Of a stretch of DNA of 60,523 bases, positions 8,219-16,998 are shown piece by piece. Each line of letters opens with the position of its first letter. Positions within the stretch are counted from its first letter, which is position 1. The position numbers and the translations under genes were made by a program. This DNA is from Firmicutes bacterium UBA2116. GTDB lineage: Bacteria; Bacillota; Clostridia; Tissierellales; Sedimentibacteraceae. The DNA is taken from contig DCYG01000023.1 of the NCBI GenBank assembly GCA_002331025.1, forward strand, positions 5,354 through 65,876, written 5' to 3'. The notes under the pieces are model-generated. The model was not told the origin of the DNA, ran no database searches, and worked only from the letters and a program-made list of their open reading frames with translations.

Positions 8219-8956
8219 TTAGTTCTTGCTTTGAGAATCTCCTGCCATTATCGTCATCATAAGCATGTCATTAAGGTAATTAAAGGATTTCATGAATTCC
8301 ATATCCTGTATCGTATAATATGCCTCTTTCCCCAACTTTATAATATTCGGATTATTGCAGTAGATTTTCTGCGCTAATTCCATTGTTTCTTTTTCCAGAT
8401 TCTCTTGAGTTGATACCTTGTTAATCATACCGTACATCAATGCCTCCCCGGGCATAATATACTCTCCCGTAAACATCATTTCTAAAAGCTTCCTTTTATG
8501 AACCGCTCTGCTGACAGGAGCCATAATATTCATAGGCATCAGCCCTTTTTTGACTTCCGGCATCCCCAATTTTGCATCATCGGAGCAAACAACCAAGTCT
8601 GCAGACATAGCAAGACCAAATCCTCCCGCCAAAGCAAAACCATGAACTTGTGCGATAATTACCTTACCGGAACTGTTCATCATTTTAATTACATCAGGGA
8701 GACCTTTTACATACTCTCTTTTTTGTAAAATTGTCATAGATTCTGAACATATCACATTTAAATCCGCTCCTGAACAAAACCCTTTGCCTTCTCCTTTCAG
8801 GATTATTACATGAACATCTTTTCTTGCATCTAACATTCTGAGAGCGTCTAAGAGTTCTCCTAAAAGTTCTTCATTCATGGCGTTTCTTTTTTCAGGACGA
8901 TTTAATATTATTTGCGAAATCATTTCTTCTTTGACTACAATTGTTTTATAACTCAT
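8219..8956 (-). CDS. Enoyl-CoA hydratase/isomerase (crotonase) family protein 2
   Basis: 245 residues with crotonase features: NRPEKRNAMNEEL near the start, GEGKGFCSGADL for CoA binding and oxyanion hole, and GFALAGGFGLAMSADLVV. The position of the first catalytic Glu of hydratases is Gly here (GGFGL), whereas the second Glu (MPEVKKG) is present. A single-Glu active site points to isomerase or another crotonase reaction rather than classic hydration. It lies between the DUF917 and sucC-like genes in one operon. Substrate presumably an acyl-CoA of this pathway. Confidence 0.8.
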   Translation of the reverse strand: MSYKTIVVKEEMISQIILNRPEKRNAMNEELLGELLDALRMLDARKDVHVIILKGEGKGFCSGADLNVICSESMTILQKREYVKGLPDVIKMMNSSGKVIIAQVHGFALAGGFGLAMSADLVVCSDDAKLGMPEVKKGLMPMNIMAPVSRAVHKRKLLEMMFTGEYIMPGEALMYGMINKVSTQENLEKETMELAQKIYCNNPNIIKLGKEAYYTIQDMEFMKSFNYLNDMLMMTIMAGDSQSKN

Positions 8957-8971
8957 ATATAATTCCTCGCA

Positions 8972-10105
8972 TTAAACATTATATCCGTGGATAGGCTTAT
9001 AATTAAAATCAAATCCAAAGTGTCTCGGTCCAAAGGCGGCAATTGCCTTATCAGACAAAAACTCTTCTCTTGCCGGAACAAGTATTATACCAATCTCTTC
9101 TCCTTCAGAAAGATCGGTATTGGATAAAGGTTCGCCGTCTCTCCACCTTAAAAGTATTATCATATCAGGACTTGCAGCTATTGGTTTATCATTTTTCCAC
9201 ATAACATGATTCTCATTTTTAAACCATACTTTATAATTTTCTCCTTTAAGATCATCCATGCCTTCTATATTATAAGTTCCCCAATAGTATCCTGCTCTAT
9301 TTTCAGTTTCTTTCTTTACTATTTTTCCTTTGCCTGCAAAATATCCTTTAGCCGCATCAGTCCCGGCTTTACAAGGATTTTCACCTTTTTCACGTGCTGT
9401 TCTTATAGTTCGTCCTACTTCAAGGCACTGGGACAGAGTGTAATATACTAAAGATTCCTTTATATCTTTTCCATCCATAAGGCAAGTTGCCTGAGCTGAT
9501 TCTCCGTATGAAGCCTCGCTTATCATTTTGCCGATACGCTCCATAGCAGAACGGCTGAAAGCATACGTTGTAATATTAGTGTTTCCCCACGAATCCACAA
9601 AAGCTACGGGTAAAAAATTCTTTCCATTTATGCTGGGAAGCCCTTGACCCATTTCAGGAACAGCGCGTCCGGAACAATCACCGTCTATAACCGGAATCCC
9701 TTTATGATATGCAGCAGCCATGCAGCATGCCGAATTGGAGCCTCCAAGCTCTGCTACGAATAACCCCGTTACCTTTTTCCCTATGTATTTTTCTAAATTA
9801 CTAACCGCATTTACAAGCATTTCCGTGGGTGAATATCGGCGATTTACAAATCCCTTTTTTTCCATTTCATTTAATACTTCCGGAGTTTTAGGCGCTATGC
9901 TTCCAGTAAAACAAACAGTACAAAAAATATCATCGTCCTGTATTTCCTTTGGATCCATGAGAGTCAGTTTATAACCCTTTTTCAGAGATTCTGTTAAAGC
10001 GTCACGCCCGCTGCTAATCCTTCCTCCGCCTCCGGTACCAAAAAAAGCACACCCCCTGAGAAAATCCTCTATATCCTCATGTGTTTTAAGTTCAAACTTA
10101 TTCAT
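8972..10105 (-). CDS. DUF917 (S-methyl-thiohydantoin desulfurase-like) protein
   Basis: About 377 residues. The head DIEDFLRGCAFFGTGGGGRISSG and the segment VIDGDCSGRAVPEMGQGLPSI are typical of DUF917 proteins, whose characterised relative is S-methyl thiohydantoin desulfurase. They usually lie near hydantoinase, cyclic-imide or peptide-uptake genes. The exact reaction is unknown. ATG at 10105 is preferred over the adjacent upstream GTG because AGAGG stands 8 nt before it. It sits between the Opp-type ATPase gene and a crotonase gene, so it probably processes the imported compound, for example ring opening or amide removal. Confidence 0.75.
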   Translation of the reverse strand: MNKFELKTHEDIEDFLRGCAFFGTGGGGRISSGRDALTESLKKGYKLTLMDPKEIQDDDIFCTVCFTGSIAPKTPEVLNEMEKKGFVNRRYSPTEMLVNAVSNLEKYIGKKVTGLFVAELGGSNSACCMAAAYHKGIPVIDGDCSGRAVPEMGQGLPSINGKNFLPVAFVDSWGNTNITTYAFSRSAMERIGKMISEASYGESAQATCLMDGKDIKESLVYYTLSQCLEVGRTIRTAREKGENPCKAGTDAAKGYFAGKGKIVKKETENRAGYYWGTYNIEGMDDLKGENYKVWFKNENHVMWKNDKPIAASPDMIILLRWRDGEPLSNTDLSEGEEIGIILVPAREEFLSDKAIAAFGPRHFGFDFNYKPIHGYNV

Positions 10106-10134
10106 CACTACTACCTCTCTTTAACATTCATTTT

Positions 10135-11109
10135 TTATTTTGAGCATAAATGACATCTGACACTATGGTTCCCCTCAAAGTTCAGCATCCTCGGATCGTC
10201 TTCCTTGCATACTTCCATAACGAAGGGACAGCGAGTATTGAAGCTGCAGCCTTTCGGTACATTCACAGGGCTTGGTATCTCTCCCTGAGAATGTATACGT
10301 TTTGGCTTATATTCTTCCTCTTCTTCACTTACCACCGGTATAGAAGATAATAGCATCTGTGTATAGGGATGCTTTGGATTTTGAAAAAAGCTCTCAGTGG
10401 GCGCAATTTCAGCAATCTTACCTAAGTACATTATAGCCACCCTGTCAGCAACATTTCTCATCAGACTTAAGTCGTGTGTTATAAATAAATAAGACAGATT
10501 CATCTCCTTCTGCAATCTTAGCAGCATGTTAATGATTTTTGCCTGAACCGATACATCCAATGCACTGGTGGGTTCATCTAAAACAATCATAGATGGTCTT
10601 GTAGCCAATGCCCGGGCTATTGCCACCATCTGTTTCTCGCCGCCGCCCAGCATTCCCGGATATGTATGCATATATTCATGTGGCAGTTCAACCATATCCA
10701 TCAGTCTAGCTACTTCTTTAGGATAGTCCTTAGGAGGGCATATTTTATGTATTTTTAAGGGAAGCTCCAGTATTTTATATACCGTATGCTGGGGATTTAA
10801 TGATGTGCCCGGATCTTGAAACACCATTTGTATTTCCTTTTTCATATTCAGAGGACGTTTCTCTATATCAACACCTATGTCTTTTTCTTTAAAGCTGATG
10901 AATCCCTCTGTTATACCGTACATACCAATTACCGTATAGGCTGTTGTACTTTTACCCGATCCGGACTCTCCAACCAATCCAAGAGTCTCTCCTCTACATA
11001 GAGTAAAATCAATTCCATCTATAGCTTTAACAAACTTATTCTCATTACCTTTTCCACCAATGGGAAAATATTTTTTCAGGCCATTTATCTTTAAGATATC
11101 TTCTTGCAT
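10135..11109 (-). CDS. Oligopeptide-type ABC importer ATPase (OppF-like)
   Basis: 324 residues. Walker A GESGSGKST, Q-loop VFQDPGTSLNPQH, signature LGGGEKQMVAIARAL (first Ser of LSGG replaced), Walker B MIVLDEPTSALD, and the C-terminal oligopeptide-transporter extension with GCSFNTRCPFVMEVC. This extension marks the Opp/Dpp importer class and can bind an Fe-S cluster in some members. It pairs with the OppD-like ATPase on the inner membrane face. ATG at 11109 follows AAAGGAG. It is separated from the upstream ATPase gene by 158 nt that hold a small hairpin. Confidence 0.9.
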   Translation of the reverse strand: MQEDILKINGLKKYFPIGGKGNENKFVKAIDGIDFTLCRGETLGLVGESGSGKSTTAYTVIGMYGITEGFISFKEKDIGVDIEKRPLNMKKEIQMVFQDPGTSLNPQHTVYKILELPLKIHKICPPKDYPKEVARLMDMVELPHEYMHTYPGMLGGGEKQMVAIARALATRPSMIVLDEPTSALDVSVQAKIINMLLRLQKEMNLSYLFITHDLSLMRNVADRVAIMYLGKIAEIAPTESFFQNPKHPYTQMLLSSIPVVSEEEEEYKPKRIHSQGEIPSPVNVPKGCSFNTRCPFVMEVCKEDDPRMLNFEGNHSVRCHLCSK

Positions 11110-11140
11110 TCACATTCTCCTTTCGCTCCGTCTGAAGTGT

Positions 11141-11169
11141 CAAATATGCAGACTATGCAGTCATATTTG
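11141..11169 (-). other. Small inverted repeat in the oppD-oppF spacer
   Basis: CAAATATG (11141-11148) pairs with CATATTTG (11162-11169) around a 13-nt loop. This is the only sizeable gap inside the importer genes (11110-11267). No T-tract follows. A processing or attenuation stem is possible; weak evidence. Confidence 0.25.
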
Positions 11170-11267
11170 AACACGTAAACGCGATATTTAATTTTATATT
11201 CTTTGGTTATAATCCTTGTCGTTTTAATATATATTAGACATTTGAGTCTAATTTTTGAATACTACCT

Positions 11268-12254
11268 CTAACCATACAAGAAGCAAGAAACCTGATGATC
11301 TTTTATCGGTTCAAATATGGGAGGTGTAGATTCATGACATACTGCCAATGCTTTTGGACACCGCGGAGCAAAACGGCATCCTTTTGGTGGATTGAGATAA
11401 TTTGGGATACGGCCTGGTATACCTGTAGCTATGCCACCACCTGATAGCTTTGGAATGCAGCTCATTAATCCTTGTGTATAGGGATGTAACGCCTCTCTGA
11501 ACAACTCATCTGAAGTTGTTGTCTCAACTATGCTTCCGGCATACATAACATATATTCTATCTGCAACCTCCCTGGCAACACCTAATGAATGGGTTATAAG
11601 TATAAGCGCACTGCCTTTCTCTTCTACTCTTTTCTTTAAGGTTTTAAGAACCTGATCCTGTATTGTCACATCAAGATTTGTCGTAGGCTCGTCAGCTATC
11701 ACCAGATTCCTGGGTGTTGACAAAGACATAGCTATGCAAATACGCTGCCTCATCCCCCCGCTAAGCTGGAAGGGATAATTCTCCATAATGCGTTCCGGAT
11801 CGGGAAGAGAAGTTTCTTTAAGAGCGTTTATTACTCTTTCATGCTGCACTTGCTTGCTGGAAGCTCCCTCTATCCCCGAATAATGAATAACCTCTTTCAT
11901 TTGGGTACCAATAGTAAACACAGGATTTAATGAAGCTATAGGATCCTGGAAAATAACTGAAATCCCCTGACTCCGTAGATTCTTTTTTTCTTTGGAAGAC
12001 ATTTTAAATATGTTTTTTCCATTGAAAAAAATCTCACCGTTGTCTACCTTCGCCTGACGGGCTAAAATTTGTGCAATAGAATTTACAGTAGTGGTTTTGC
12101 CGCATCCGGATTCCCCTACAATACTAACCTTTTCACCACGGCGTACTTGCATATTAACACCATTAAGCACTTTTAAATAACCTTTAAATGTACGAAATGA
12201 TACATATAAGCCTTTTACATCAACAACGTTTTCTGAATTATTATATTTTTCCAT
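11268..12254 (-). CDS. Oligopeptide-type ABC importer ATPase (OppD-like)
   Basis: About 328 residues. Walker A GESGCGKTT, VIFQDPIASLNPVFTIG, signature LSGGMRQRI, Walker B LVIADEPTTNLD, H-switch ITHSLG, and the C-terminal GCRFAPRCPKALAVC extension of Opp/Dpp ATPases. A longer frame starts at 12299, but GAGGGGG lies 9 nt before ATG at 12254 and the longer N-terminus overlaps the permease gene, so 12254 is chosen. It couples ATP hydrolysis to the permease pair. Confidence 0.9.
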   Translation of the reverse strand: MEKYNNSENVVDVKGLYVSFRTFKGYLKVLNGVNMQVRRGEKVSIVGESGCGKTTTVNSIAQILARQAKVDNGEIFFNGKNIFKMSSKEKKNLRSQGISVIFQDPIASLNPVFTIGTQMKEVIHYSGIEGASSKQVQHERVINALKETSLPDPERIMENYPFQLSGGMRQRICIAMSLSTPRNLVIADEPTTNLDVTIQDQVLKTLKKRVEEKGSALILITHSLGVAREVADRIYVMYAGSIVETTTSDELFREALHPYTQGLMSCIPKLSGGGIATGIPGRIPNYLNPPKGCRFAPRCPKALAVCHESTPPIFEPIKDHQVSCFLYG

Positions 12255-12258
12255 ATTA

Positions 12259-13185
12259 TTAATCCCCCTCATTAGACAGCATATCTTTAATGCCATCACC
12301 TGTAAGATTGAATCCTAAAACTATGATCATGATTACAAGTGCCGGAAAGATTGACAGCCACCACTGATCGGGTAAATAGTTTACACCGTTGGAAACCATT
12401 CCTCCCAATGATGGAATAGGTGCTTGTTCACCCATACCTACAAAGCTCAGTGTAGCTCCTGCCAGTATTGCACCGCCAATATCCAATGTCATTTTTGTAA
12501 AAACAGGTGCAAGACAGTTAGGCAATATTTCTTTCATCAATATATGCCATTTACTGGCTCCAAGTATCTCTGCTGATTTTACATAAACTTCATTTCTTGT
12601 TGATACCACCATGCCATATACCATACGTGTATACCATGGCCACCATGAAACGCATAATGCCAGCATAGCGTTGGTTAAATTAGGTTCCATGATAGATGAT
12701 ACACAAAGCACCAATATCAGTGCAGGCAAAGCTAAAAATACATCCGATATACGCATGATTACAGTTGATATAAATCTTCCCCTCCAATATCCTGCCATAA
12801 GCCCAAGTATTCCTCCAATAGGTACTACTACAATCAATACACCTATACCCATGGTTAAAGCACCCTTGAATGCATATATGACACGACTGAACACATCACG
12901 ACCCAGAGTGTCTGTTCCCATTAAATGCTCAAAAGACGGGGGCTTGCTTGCATTGGCAAAATCTACAAACGCACCTGCGTGTTCGGGATAAGGAGCTATC
13001 CATTTGCGGCATAGTGTAACGATAATAACAGATACGACTATAATTAACCCCACTACCGATAGCTTATTCATAGAGAACTTATACCATAATCTTCTAACCT
13101 TTTCAGTGCGGTCTAATTTTGGCATAATGACATTTTCATTTTCAATTTGTCTGCTTATTCTGCTATTTCCATCCATGTCATTCAC
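12259..13185 (-). CDS. Oligopeptide-type ABC importer permease (OppC-like)
   Basis: 308 residues. One N-terminal membrane segment (about 42-62), a periplasmic-side loop with HLMGTDTLGRDVFSRVIYA, which is a hallmark of OppC/DppC, then five more helices with the EAA-type coupling loop (AEILGASKWHILMKEILPN). Its start overlaps the OppB-like stop. ATG at 13176 is an alternative start with slightly better spacing from AGGTGA. It forms the membrane channel with the OppB-like protein. Confidence 0.9.
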   Translation of the reverse strand: MNDMDGNSRISRQIENENVIMPKLDRTEKVRRLWYKFSMNKLSVVGLIIVVSVIIVTLCRKWIAPYPEHAGAFVDFANASKPPSFEHLMGTDTLGRDVFSRVIYAFKGALTMGIGVLIVVVPIGGILGLMAGYWRGRFISTVIMRISDVFLALPALILVLCVSSIMEPNLTNAMLALCVSWWPWYTRMVYGMVVSTRNEVYVKSAEILGASKWHILMKEILPNCLAPVFTKMTLDIGGAILAGATLSFVGMGEQAPIPSLGGMVSNGVNYLPDQWWLSIFPALVIMIIVLGFNLTGDGIKDMLSNEGD

Positions 13186-14197
13186 CTACCTTTGTATATC
13201 TTACACGGGGATCAAGAAAAGTTATTAATAAGTCTGTCAAAAAATTCATAACAACAAATACGACTCCCATTAAAAGTACTACCGCTGAAACAGAAAAGAC
13301 ATCTTTGTTTAACATAGCTTGAAGACAGTACCTGGATAACCCCGGATAGTTGAATATTTGCTCCACAATAAAAGCTCCACCAACCATAGCAGCAATATTC
13401 AGCGACATGACAGATACAGAAGAATTAAGAGATGGCTTAAGTAAATATTTAAACAATATTTTGTTTTCCGGTATGCCATAGGCATGTTCTGCCAAGGCAT
13501 ATGGCTTATCCATATTTTGTGTCATACTGGAGCGGATAATACGTGCTGCCTGGCTAATGCCGGCAAAAGACAATACCACAGCGGGCATTATGATATGCTT
13601 TAAACTATCTGCCACACCTTTGATATTACCCTCTAATAAATAGTCTATAGTATACATACCGGTTATTTTAGCCGGAGATAACATAAATTCACTAATTCGC
13701 CCCGATGAAGGTAAGATTGGTATAATATACGCAAATAAAAGCATTGCGAGCACTGCCCATAAAAATGCCGGTGAAACCACACCCAGATAAGAAAAAATTC
13801 TAATTGCGGCATCCTGCCACTTTCCTGAATATTTAGCTGAAAGTACACCTAACAATATTCCAAATATGACCATTATTACAGCTGATAAGACAACTAACTC
13901 CAACGTAGCCGGAAAATAACTTTTTATATCTTCCAAAACCGGTCTTTTGGAAATAATTGAAGTTCCGAAGTCGCCTTTTAAGGCGTTTGTGATCCAATAA
14001 TAATATTGTTTATATAAAGGATCGTGAAGATGCATTTCTTCCCTCAATGCTTCTACAGTTGCCTCAGGTGTTCTGGCACCTAATGCAAGACGAGCAGTAT
14101 CTCCTGGCATTACTCTCACGATAATAAATATTAAAATTGACAACCCCAATAAAACAAGCACGTACGAAAAGACTTGTTTGACTATTCTCAATAACAT
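13178..14197 (-). CDS. Oligopeptide-type ABC importer permease (OppB-like)
   Basis: About 339 residues with six membrane segments. The N-terminus QVFSYVLVLLGLSILIFIIV and following RVMPGD are diagnostic of OppB/DppB. The EAA loop reads ALAEHAYGIPENKILFKYLLK. The frame could begin at 14248, but AGAAGG lies 6 nt before ATG at 14197 and the extra N-terminus is hydrophilic, so 14197 is preferred. It follows the solute-binding protein gene after a 97-nt spacer with a strong stem-loop. Confidence 0.88.
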   Translation of the reverse strand: MLLRIVKQVFSYVLVLLGLSILIFIIVRVMPGDTARLALGARTPEATVEALREEMHLHDPLYKQYYYWITNALKGDFGTSIISKRPVLEDIKSYFPATLELVVLSAVIMVIFGILLGVLSAKYSGKWQDAAIRIFSYLGVVSPAFLWAVLAMLLFAYIIPILPSSGRISEFMLSPAKITGMYTIDYLLEGNIKGVADSLKHIIMPAVVLSFAGISQAARIIRSSMTQNMDKPYALAEHAYGIPENKILFKYLLKPSLNSSVSVMSLNIAAMVGGAFIVEQIFNYPGLSRYCLQAMLNKDVFSVSAVVLLMGVVFVVMNFLTDLLITFLDPRVRYTKVGE

Positions 14198-14230
14198 CAC
14201 TAACCTTCTTTCTATAGATTTTACTAAATC

Positions 14231-14264
14231 ATCCGAATCATCTGGCATCCCGGATGATTCGGAT
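14231..14264 (-). other. Intercistronic stem-loop between binding protein and permease genes
   Basis: ATCCGAATCATC (14231-14242) pairs perfectly with GATGATTCGGAT (14253-14264), loop 10 nt. There is no U-run after it. Such stems often protect the binding-protein mRNA from 3' decay so that it is made in excess over the membrane components; that role is inferred. Confidence 0.6.
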
Positions 14265-14294
14265 AAAGTGTTTTATATATCAATTAAGTCAATA

Positions 14295-15983
14295 TTAGCC
14301 CGCAATCCTGAAATCTCGGAAATAATATTGATATCCCATTGCATAGAGGAAGGATTCTCCTTCAATACTTTTTTCAACAGCAGGCCATACTTCTATATAG
14401 TTAGAACGATATGCACATCTTGTAGCAGAATCAAAAAGCCAGATTGTAGGACATAGCTCAACAAGTTCTTTTCCAATTTCCTTGTATTTATCATTTCTTT
14501 CTTTCTGATCTACAATAACGAGTGCATCTGATATCATGGAATCTATCTTATTATCTTGAAGCCATTCCATCTGTTCCCATGATCCGCATGAACTGGAATG
14601 ATATCTCGTTTTTAAAATACTTCCCGCGTCTAAATAAGCAGGTGCAAAACTTACAATTGACGCATTGGGAGTGGTCTCAGCTGTTTGTGCATCAGTCATC
14701 ATAGTTGCAAAAGGCTTTCCCGTGATTTCCACATCAACACCAATCTCTGCCATGCTGGCTTGGATAAACAGTGCAAGTTTCTCCTGCTGCAATCCACCTT
14801 CCGAGCACCATGTAAATGATATAGCCATCTTACCTGCTGTCAATTGGTCGTAATATTTGGATTGTTTAAGCTCTTCTAGTGCCATTTCCATGCTAAAATT
14901 ATATGGCATATCATCCTCAGTTAATGCGGCTGCCGCCATACCAGCTACTACAGGCCCGGTAGATTTTTTACCGCCGATGTAAATATTATTTATAATAGAA
15001 TCACGATCTATGGCATAAGCCATTGCACGGCTCACATGTACATCATCTGTGGGTGCCTTTTTAGTGTTAAGCATTAAATTAACATTTACTCCGTTTAGTG
15101 AGCGTGTAACATCTACTCCATCCATAGCATCCATAGCATCGTATGCTTCAGGTGTTTGGGCATCATTAGTGATGTCCAACTCTCCACGGGATATCATAGT
15201 ACGAACAGCAGTTCCATCAAGTCCTCCCAATATCTTGATACTTTCAGGAGCCTTCTCTTCCCAACCTGCCCAGTAGTCTGCATAACGTTCCATAACAAGA
15301 TATTCTTCTGTCTTCATTTCTCTTACCTTATAAGGGCCTGAACCTGCATCGTTGACCAATAGCCATTCCTTTCCATAGTCGCCGTTCTCACCATAGGAGC
15401 CGACAGGATTTATATGAGCGCGAACGGTTTCTTCATCAAGAATATAAAGGCGGGTAAGTATGGATGTGAAAGTTCCTGATGGAACTTTTAAAATAAATTG
15501 TACCGTCTGATCGTCAATAACTTTGACCTCTTGTACCACATCAGTAAAAAGATACGCAAAACCTTCCCCTATATTCATTAAGCGATCCATACTGAATTTG
15601 ACATCTGATGCCGTAAGCTTATTGCCGCTATGAAATATAACATCATCGCGTAAATGGAAAGTATACACGGTGCTGTCATCTGAAACATCCCAGTTTTCTG
15701 CCACATGGGTACTTATCGTTCCATCACTGTTAGGAAATATGAGAGTATCATACATGTTAAGTGCTGCCACTGAATCACTGCCCTTACTGCCTACAGCAGG
15801 GTCTATGAATAGTGGCCAATCCATACTCATAACTATAGAGCCTTTTTCTCTGCCGGCACCTGTTCCATCCGTGCCATTGTTAGATGAAGATGACGTTTCG
15901 CCGGTATTGCTGCAACCGACAGTACCTGCCAAAATAGTCACTAAAAGAAGAATTGCTATGGTAGTTTTAAAACTTTTTTTCAT
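14295..15983 (-). CDS. Solute-binding lipoprotein of the Opp-type importer (SBP family 5)
   Basis: 562 residues. An N-terminal signal (MKKSFKTTIAILLLVTILAG) ends in TVGC, a lipobox-like site, so the protein is probably tethered to the outer membrane face by a lipid. A Ser/Gly-rich linker is followed by family 5 features such as YTFHLRDDVIFHSGNKLTASDVKFSMDR and GPYKVREMKTEEYLVMERYADYW. Family members bind peptides, Ni-chelates, opines and other ligands, so the fold does not fix the substrate. First gene of the importer segment, with AAGGAGG before ATG. Confidence 0.9.
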   Translation of the reverse strand: MKKSFKTTIAILLLVTILAGTVGCSNTGETSSSSNNGTDGTGAGREKGSIVMSMDWPLFIDPAVGSKGSDSVAALNMYDTLIFPNSDGTISTHVAENWDVSDDSTVYTFHLRDDVIFHSGNKLTASDVKFSMDRLMNIGEGFAYLFTDVVQEVKVIDDQTVQFILKVPSGTFTSILTRLYILDEETVRAHINPVGSYGENGDYGKEWLLVNDAGSGPYKVREMKTEEYLVMERYADYWAGWEEKAPESIKILGGLDGTAVRTMISRGELDITNDAQTPEAYDAMDAMDGVDVTRSLNGVNVNLMLNTKKAPTDDVHVSRAMAYAIDRDSIINNIYIGGKKSTGPVVAGMAAAALTEDDMPYNFSMEMALEELKQSKYYDQLTAGKMAISFTWCSEGGLQQEKLALFIQASMAEIGVDVEITGKPFATMMTDAQTAETTPNASIVSFAPAYLDAGSILKTRYHSSSCGSWEQMEWLQDNKIDSMISDALVIVDQKERNDKYKEIGKELVELCPTIWLFDSATRCAYRSNYIEVWPAVEKSIEGESFLYAMGYQYYFRDFRIAG

Positions 15984-16221
15984 TATTTTCCTCCTTAAAA
16001 GTATTTAAATTTCTGTATCTTTAAATCTTACTAAAAAATAATCAATAACGAATGTTGTCAAAATATTTCTGCATGCATTGAAGCAGCGCTACCTATGCCA
16101 ATCGTTTTCCATACTCCTGCAGCCAAACCCAGTATTCGCTTACATTTGGATTTTTCTCATTTCAGCTTCCTGGATTGACCGTTTCACAATAAAATTAAGC
16201 TTTAAAATTCAAACTGCAATA
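15984..16221. other. 238-nt spacer with possible coding vestige
   Basis: No intact gene. On the minus strand a frame gives NFIVKRSIQEAEMRKIQ, and a neighbouring frame continues NPNVSEYWVWLQEYGKRLA before a stop. The pair looks like the frameshifted end of a lost gene, of unknown family. A GG-N10-GC pair near 16086-16102 resembles a sigma-54 site only at the invariant bases and is not called. Confidence 0.25.
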
Positions 16222-16998
16222 TTACCACTTTTTCGAAGGAAAATTGGGTTTTCTCTTATTGTAAAAAGCATCTAAACCTTCTTTAGCATCTTCGCTTGTA
16301 AATGCCTTATAGCCAAGCATCGCTTCAGTTTCAAATGCCTGCTCCAATGGCATTTCTCTAAGCTTTATGACTGATTCCTTCGCAATTTGAACCGCGGTTG
16401 TACTCAAAGAAAGAAATTTATCAGCTATTTCCATTGCCTTGCACATGACCTGACTCGGTTCAACGACATAATTAAGCACTCCGTATTCAAGTGCCTTTTG
16501 GGCATCAATTTTATCACCGGTAAGAATCAGCTCCATAGCCTTTACATAAGGAATTTGTCTTGCTAATCTGGCTAAAGTTCCTCCTGCAGGTACAATTCCC
16601 AATGAAACTTCCGGTAATGCAAAGATTGAAGTACTCGAAGCGACTCTGATATCTGTTCCAAGCATAATTTCAAATCCTCCTCCCATGCACATTCCATTAA
16701 TTGCACTGATTATGGGTTTATTCATTTTAATATGCTTCAAATGCGCTGCATCCCACTCATCAATATAATGTCCTTGATTCAAATATGGTATGGATTCCAC
16801 TAGGTCCGCACCCACACAAAAGGATTTTTCACCTTCTCCCGTTAAAATGCAAACTGCAACTTCTGGATCAGATTGAGCCATTTGAAAAGCAGCCCCTAAA
16901 TCTTCATACATTTGCAATGTCAAAGTATTCAGTTTTTCAGGTCTGTTAATTTTAATGACAGCAATTCCGCCTTGAACTTCATAGCTGATATTTGACAT
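16222..16998 (-). CDS. Enoyl-CoA hydratase (crotonase) family protein 1
   Basis: 258 residues. NRPEKLNTLTLQMY and GEGEKSFCVGADL are CoA-site motifs. Both catalytic Glu residues of true hydratases are present: GGGFE in CMGGGFEIMLGTDIRV and PEVSLGIVPAGGT. It should therefore add water to, or remove it from, an enoyl-CoA. Its start overlaps the CoA-transferase stop (TAATG), so the two are translationally coupled, as in transferase/hydratase pairs of the CaiB-CaiD kind. A C6 branched enoyl-CoA (3-methylglutaconyl- or anhydromevalonyl-CoA) is a plausible but unproven substrate. Confidence 0.85.
   Translation of the reverse strand: MSNISYEVQGGIAVIKINRPEKLNTLTLQMYEDLGAAFQMAQSDPEVAVCILTGEGEKSFCVGADLVESIPYLNQGHYIDEWDAAHLKHIKMNKPIISAINGMCMGGGFEIMLGTDIRVASSTSIFALPEVSLGIVPAGGTLARLARQIPYVKAMELILTGDKIDAQKALEYGVLNYVVEPSQVMCKAMEIADKFLSLSTTAVQIAKESVIKLREMPLEQAFETEAMLGYKAFTSEDAKEGLDAFYNKRKPNFPSKKW

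Noticed and set aside
16086..16102. Possible second sigma-54 promoter before the binding-protein gene
   Set aside because: GG and GC are spaced correctly, but the -12 element lacks TTGC; chance match is likely.
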